Shown: one piece after another, positions 60,869 through 64,000 of the stretch
Position numbering within the stretch: position 1 is the stretch's first letter
Layout: each line of letters begins with the position of its first letter
Source: Capsicum annuum
Lineage: Eukaryota; Streptophyta; Magnoliopsida; Solanales; Solanaceae
DNA: 64,000 nt
Direction: 5' to 3'
NCBI RefSeq assembly: GCF_002878395.1
Contig: NC_061114.1
Location: 143,096,319-143,160,318, forward strand
Made by a program: the position numbers and the translations under genes
The notes under the pieces: generated by a model
The model's database searches: none
Told to the model about the DNA's origin: nothing
What the model saw: the letters and a program-made list of their open reading frames with translations, nothing else

Positions 60869-61639
60869 GACATTTGAAAGTATGATTTTTACAATAATAT
60901 GGAGGACCCCATATCATTGGGAGTACCATTTTATATGGAGTGATTTGACTTCTAATAATCCTTCGACTATTTTTGTAGCATGGGTTTGTTGGTGCACTTT
61001 TTTATTAAGATGTTACTTGATAGAGAGGGTTGTTTTACGATTAAAATTTCTCTTCTTATCTATTGAATTTTTTATCTTTTGGCATACCCTAGATGAAAAT
61101 AGTGAGCTTAACACTTTTCTTTACAACCTCTTTACTTAAGATGATACCCATGATGGTATAGAATTTGCTTTGTATGGAGGTAGAGATATATGGGTCTCTT
61201 ACTTTTTGACTTGAATGAATCCTAATGGGTGATTGCACTATTTTTGGTGAGGCCTTATTGTGAGGCGATAAAACAATTATCTTATGGATCCTAAATTATA
61301 TGTGATATTATTTCTTAGGATTATTAATGCCATTAAGACCTTTGTGGTTTCCTTGTCTCATGATTTTGATTATGACCAATTCATTTGTACCTTATATGAT
61401 GAATGAATCTTATTAAACACAAAGGATGGTTGGTTATATTTCAAATGTGTGCCTCATTGGTAAGTTGGTATGGTTGATAACCCTTATGTTATGAGGATAT
61501 GTTTGTTGTTTGTCCTTTTTATTTTTTTTGCAAGATTTGGATTCAAGGATAAATCCTTTTGAAGAAGGAGAGTATGAGATAATCATGGTTAATATGGGCA
61601 TATTAGGATAGGCTTCTACATATATATGTTATCTTTTAT
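60869..61639 (+). other. unassigned region of element C
   Basis: The open frame 60882-61139 (85 codons, hydrophobic) overlaps in position with decayed frame-2 sequence that continues the preceding ORF. Neither has a recognised product. From 61140 to 61639 stops are dense; fragments such as DPKLYVILFLRIINAIKTFV exist but are not assigned. Confidence 0.4.
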
Positions 61640-62170
61640 CCTGAAGAAATTCATGAAGCAGTAAATACACAAGGACATAAGTGATAAAGATGCTAATTGG
61701 TTAATTAAGAAAGGCCCATGTGGGCTATTTCCTAAACAAGTCACTTTGGGGATATTTTTCTAATAGGTTATTTTTGCAAAAACCATAACTATAAATAGTT
61801 GTTGTATACATTTCTTACCTTCGTTAATGTTTATGATGAGTTGAGACCTTTTAAGATTGTAGTTTCTTGGTGAAGCCTTGAAATAGATTAATCAAGTAGT
61901 TTCTGATTGTAGTTGAGTAATTAGGGTGGACTTTCGATATTGCTCATGTTAACTTCTTTTGCTAAACTAATCATTGAGTCTTCTTTTTTATGTATTTAAT
62001 TTGATTGTCTCTTCTTTGGTTGAGTCAAATTTATTATTGTTTAATTACATTCAATCAAGAGATGAAGGCATCAAGTCCTTTGTTTCTCATAAATCTATTT
62101 GAATCTCGATAATTTCACATATCTTTTTACTTTGCTTTTTTTTTCTTGTTCTTTTTTCTTCGATTCTTCA
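61640..62170 (+). repeat. 3' LTR of element C, left limit approximate
   Basis: Its last 280 bases match 28449-28737. It contains AACTATAAATAGTTG (about 61787-61801), a clear TATA box in + orientation. It ends GATTCTTCA at 62170. The 5' end could not be fixed because the partner LTR is truncated. Confidence 0.65.
61787..61801 (+). promoter_or_regulatory. TATA box of the element C LTR
   Basis: CTATAAATAG lies in the LTR about 370 bases before its 3' end, and its orientation agrees with the element. Confidence 0.6.
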
Positions 62171-64000
62171 AACTATAGTTCCTTGAAGAAACATCTATTC
62201 GAAATTTTATTGATTTTGTTGAGCTTGAAATATCATTTTTGATAGGATTGCATTTTCTAAATCCTGAGGATCTGGTAGGAGAAAATTCCAAACTTAGGAA
62301 AATTACTGGTGTACAACACTTGGTACAGTGATGACCTATCGCATTCGTGATGAAGGGCCTATAAGACCTATACCAGGTCCTTCAAATACCTCCAATTTTG
62401 GCCCTAGAAAATTTCTTGAGCTTTGAGCTCACTGCCTTGGTTACGACTTAACCCCATAAGTCATAGGGTATCTTGACGAGTTAGGTGACCCTAATCGTAA
62501 GGTGTCCAGTGAAGGGTGTTTGAGTTTCTCTAGGTATGACTAAGTGACACGAGTCGAAAAGACTCATGATAAGTCATTAGGACGAGTCGCAACCGAATTA
62601 TGTAAGTTGGTGGCATGATTCTTCTTTGAGTATGAGACTACGAGTCGTAAGGACTTGTTATGAGTCGTGGGATAAAATCGTAGGATATCCAGTGTTTAAC
62701 ACATTTGGGTTCTGTGTTGATTACGATTGGACCCTATGAGTCGTAGGGTTTCATTACGAATGGGTTGGTCGAGTCGTAAGGTCGATAGTGTATGGGGTCC
62801 CTAGTCACTGTCTTGGTTATGACTTGTCATAGGGAGTGGTTACGAGTCAATGGTTGACTCGTAGTCAAAGACGACACTTTTTTAGCTTTTGAGTTAAGGG
62901 AATTTTAGACGTATTCCCTCTTACACAGATTAAAACCCATATCTTGTAACCTCTTTAGGGTATCATTAGCACTCATAAATAAATCAAATAACCTCTCAAA
63001 ATACTTTCAAATCCTTAAGGTCAAGAACACTCAGGGTTTTTAAGAGGTTGATCAATTAAGGCTTTAAAGGGTGATTTCTCTCCAAATATCTTGGTGTTTA
63101 AGGCATATCACTCTTCTCTCATTGTTAATTTTGTAAAGCATGTGATTTAAAGTATTGTTCATGAGATATTGATGTTGGGTTTTGAACTATGGGTTGAGGA
63201 TTTTTGATATAAATTATTTAAATACTTCTTCCATGATATTTATGAAACTATTATGCTTAAATTTATGGTTAGTAAATGCATTGGGGTACATGGAAATGGT
63301 ATGGATGGAAATAGGGGTACAAAGGAATCCCCAAATTAATTGGCTTGATATGAAAATTTGTAATAACCTCAACCTACTTGCATAATTGATTTTGGTTTAT
63401 GCAATATCACTTGGCTTGACTTGTTTCTTGAAACTAACGCATGCTATAAATGGCTAAATGGTTAAGGATGATTTTAAAAACCTTGTGAGGTACAATGAAA
63501 TCCTCTAAGTGAATGATTTATGAAAATCTTATGGGGTAAACAGAAATCCCCAAAGTGATTTTAAAAATAAAGTCTGTGGAGTACTTTGGAATCCCCTAAG
63601 TGTTGGTTAATGACATTGCTTACAAGATATAGCCGATATGAATATACCACTTAAAAATGCCTGAATAATTGGCTCCTGGAATTGGTGGTTTGGCTATGTG
63701 TTAAATGTTTTAATTAGGTAATAATAATAGTTGTGATAGTTAGCCATAAAGGTGTGAGCCCGAAGGACGGACACTGGAAACTCATGTTTGCTGATAAGAG
63801 GGTTGGTATTGATGACCATGTGATTATGGGGTACAAAGGAATCCCCTAATTATATACAGGTACATATGTATCATAAATGGTGAAGGGTATAAATAAATCC
63901 CCAGCCACCTATGATATCTTTAGTTCGTACGACTAACACGCACTGGGGCCCGTCCAGGGGGTAACACTGGACCCATATAGCCCATGGATGAATCTATGAC
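62171..64000. repeat. partial LTR-element-like DNA with short dispersed repeats
   Basis: 62420-62880 contains many 'tacgactc', 'gagtcgta' and 'gtcgtaagg' words in both orientations. 63310-63905 contains six diverged copies of a 'ggggtacaaagga-atcccc' word. Such words recur in Solanaceae gypsy LTRs as far as I recall. The frame 63182-63385 has no recognised product. No LTR end is in the window. Confidence 0.45.

Larger units (their letters stand above)
28449..62170 (+). mobile_element. older Ty3/Gypsy element (element C), host of the Ogre tandem
   Basis: The partial left LTR (28449-28737) matches the right LTR part (61888-62170). Inside are a tRNA-Met-like primer binding site, a leader, degenerate gag and protease, and unrecognised ORFs. 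It is interrupted at 30066/58239 by the Tat tandem, with CAATG on both sides. RT, RNase H and integrase were not found in its own orientation, so it looks non-autonomous or rearranged. Confidence 0.7.

Noticed and set aside
1..64000. Integrated pararetrovirus (caulimovirus) sequences
   Set aside because: Every RT seen is linked to Copia or Tat/Gypsy gag, integrase and LTRs. No movement-protein or coat-protein signature was seen.

Overview
The window is repeat-dense plant nuclear DNA. The retrotransposon families point to Solanaceae (tomato, potato, pepper or tobacco relatives): giant Tat/Ogre-type Ty3/Gypsy elements primed by tRNA-Arg, Ty1/Copia elements with LTRs of about 1 kb, and LTR sequence rich in 'acgagtcgta'-like and 'ggggtacaaagga-atcccc'-like words. 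This family assignment is inference from pattern. No intact host gene, tRNA, rRNA or CRISPR array is visible. The only host-gene trace is a dead filament-like plant protein (FPP) gene cut by a Copia element.

Layout. (1) 1-10416, + strand: a Tat-type element with about 4.15-kb LTRs, whose 5' LTR is cut by the window edge. It carries a decayed gag but no pol and no extra ORF1. (2) 10417-22065: intergenic DNA, then an FPP pseudogene in at least three exons (11595-13631 and 20554-22065). Its second exon is split by a minus-strand Copia element (13632-20553) flanked by the 5-bp duplication GCACC. (3) 22066-24048: AT-rich spacer. (4) 24049-28240, minus: a second, more decayed Copia element truncated at its 3' end. 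(5) 28449-30066 plus 58239-62170, + strand: an older Ty3/Gypsy element with decayed gag and protease, followed by ORFs that are not recognisable as pol. (6) 30067-58238, minus: a 28-kb Tat/Ogre tandem that landed inside element 5 with the 5-bp duplication CAATG. It has three LTRs and two internal regions: LTR (52467-58238), full internal region with ORF1, gag, protease, RT, dual RNase H and integrase (40774-52466), shared middle LTR (34980-40773), partial internal region with leader, ORF1 and gag (30582-34979), and a truncated LTR (30067-30542). (7) 62171-64000: leader or LTR-like DNA of another element with many short repeats, running off the window.

Nesting gives a relative order. The gypsy element at 28.4-62.2 kb is older than the Ogre tandem inside it, and the FPP gene is older than the Copia element inside it. 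Every coding region carries stops or frameshifts, many of them C-to-T/G-to-A changes as expected of methylated silent DNA. None of the elements looks autonomous today.

The points most worth following are the three-LTR Ogre tandem with intact outer target duplication and patchwork repair scar; a dyad-symmetric U3 motif kept by paired changes in two Tat families; the gag-only Tat element; unexplained ORFs in the older gypsy element; and a 254-bp antisense integrase fragment flanked by a 12-bp duplication.
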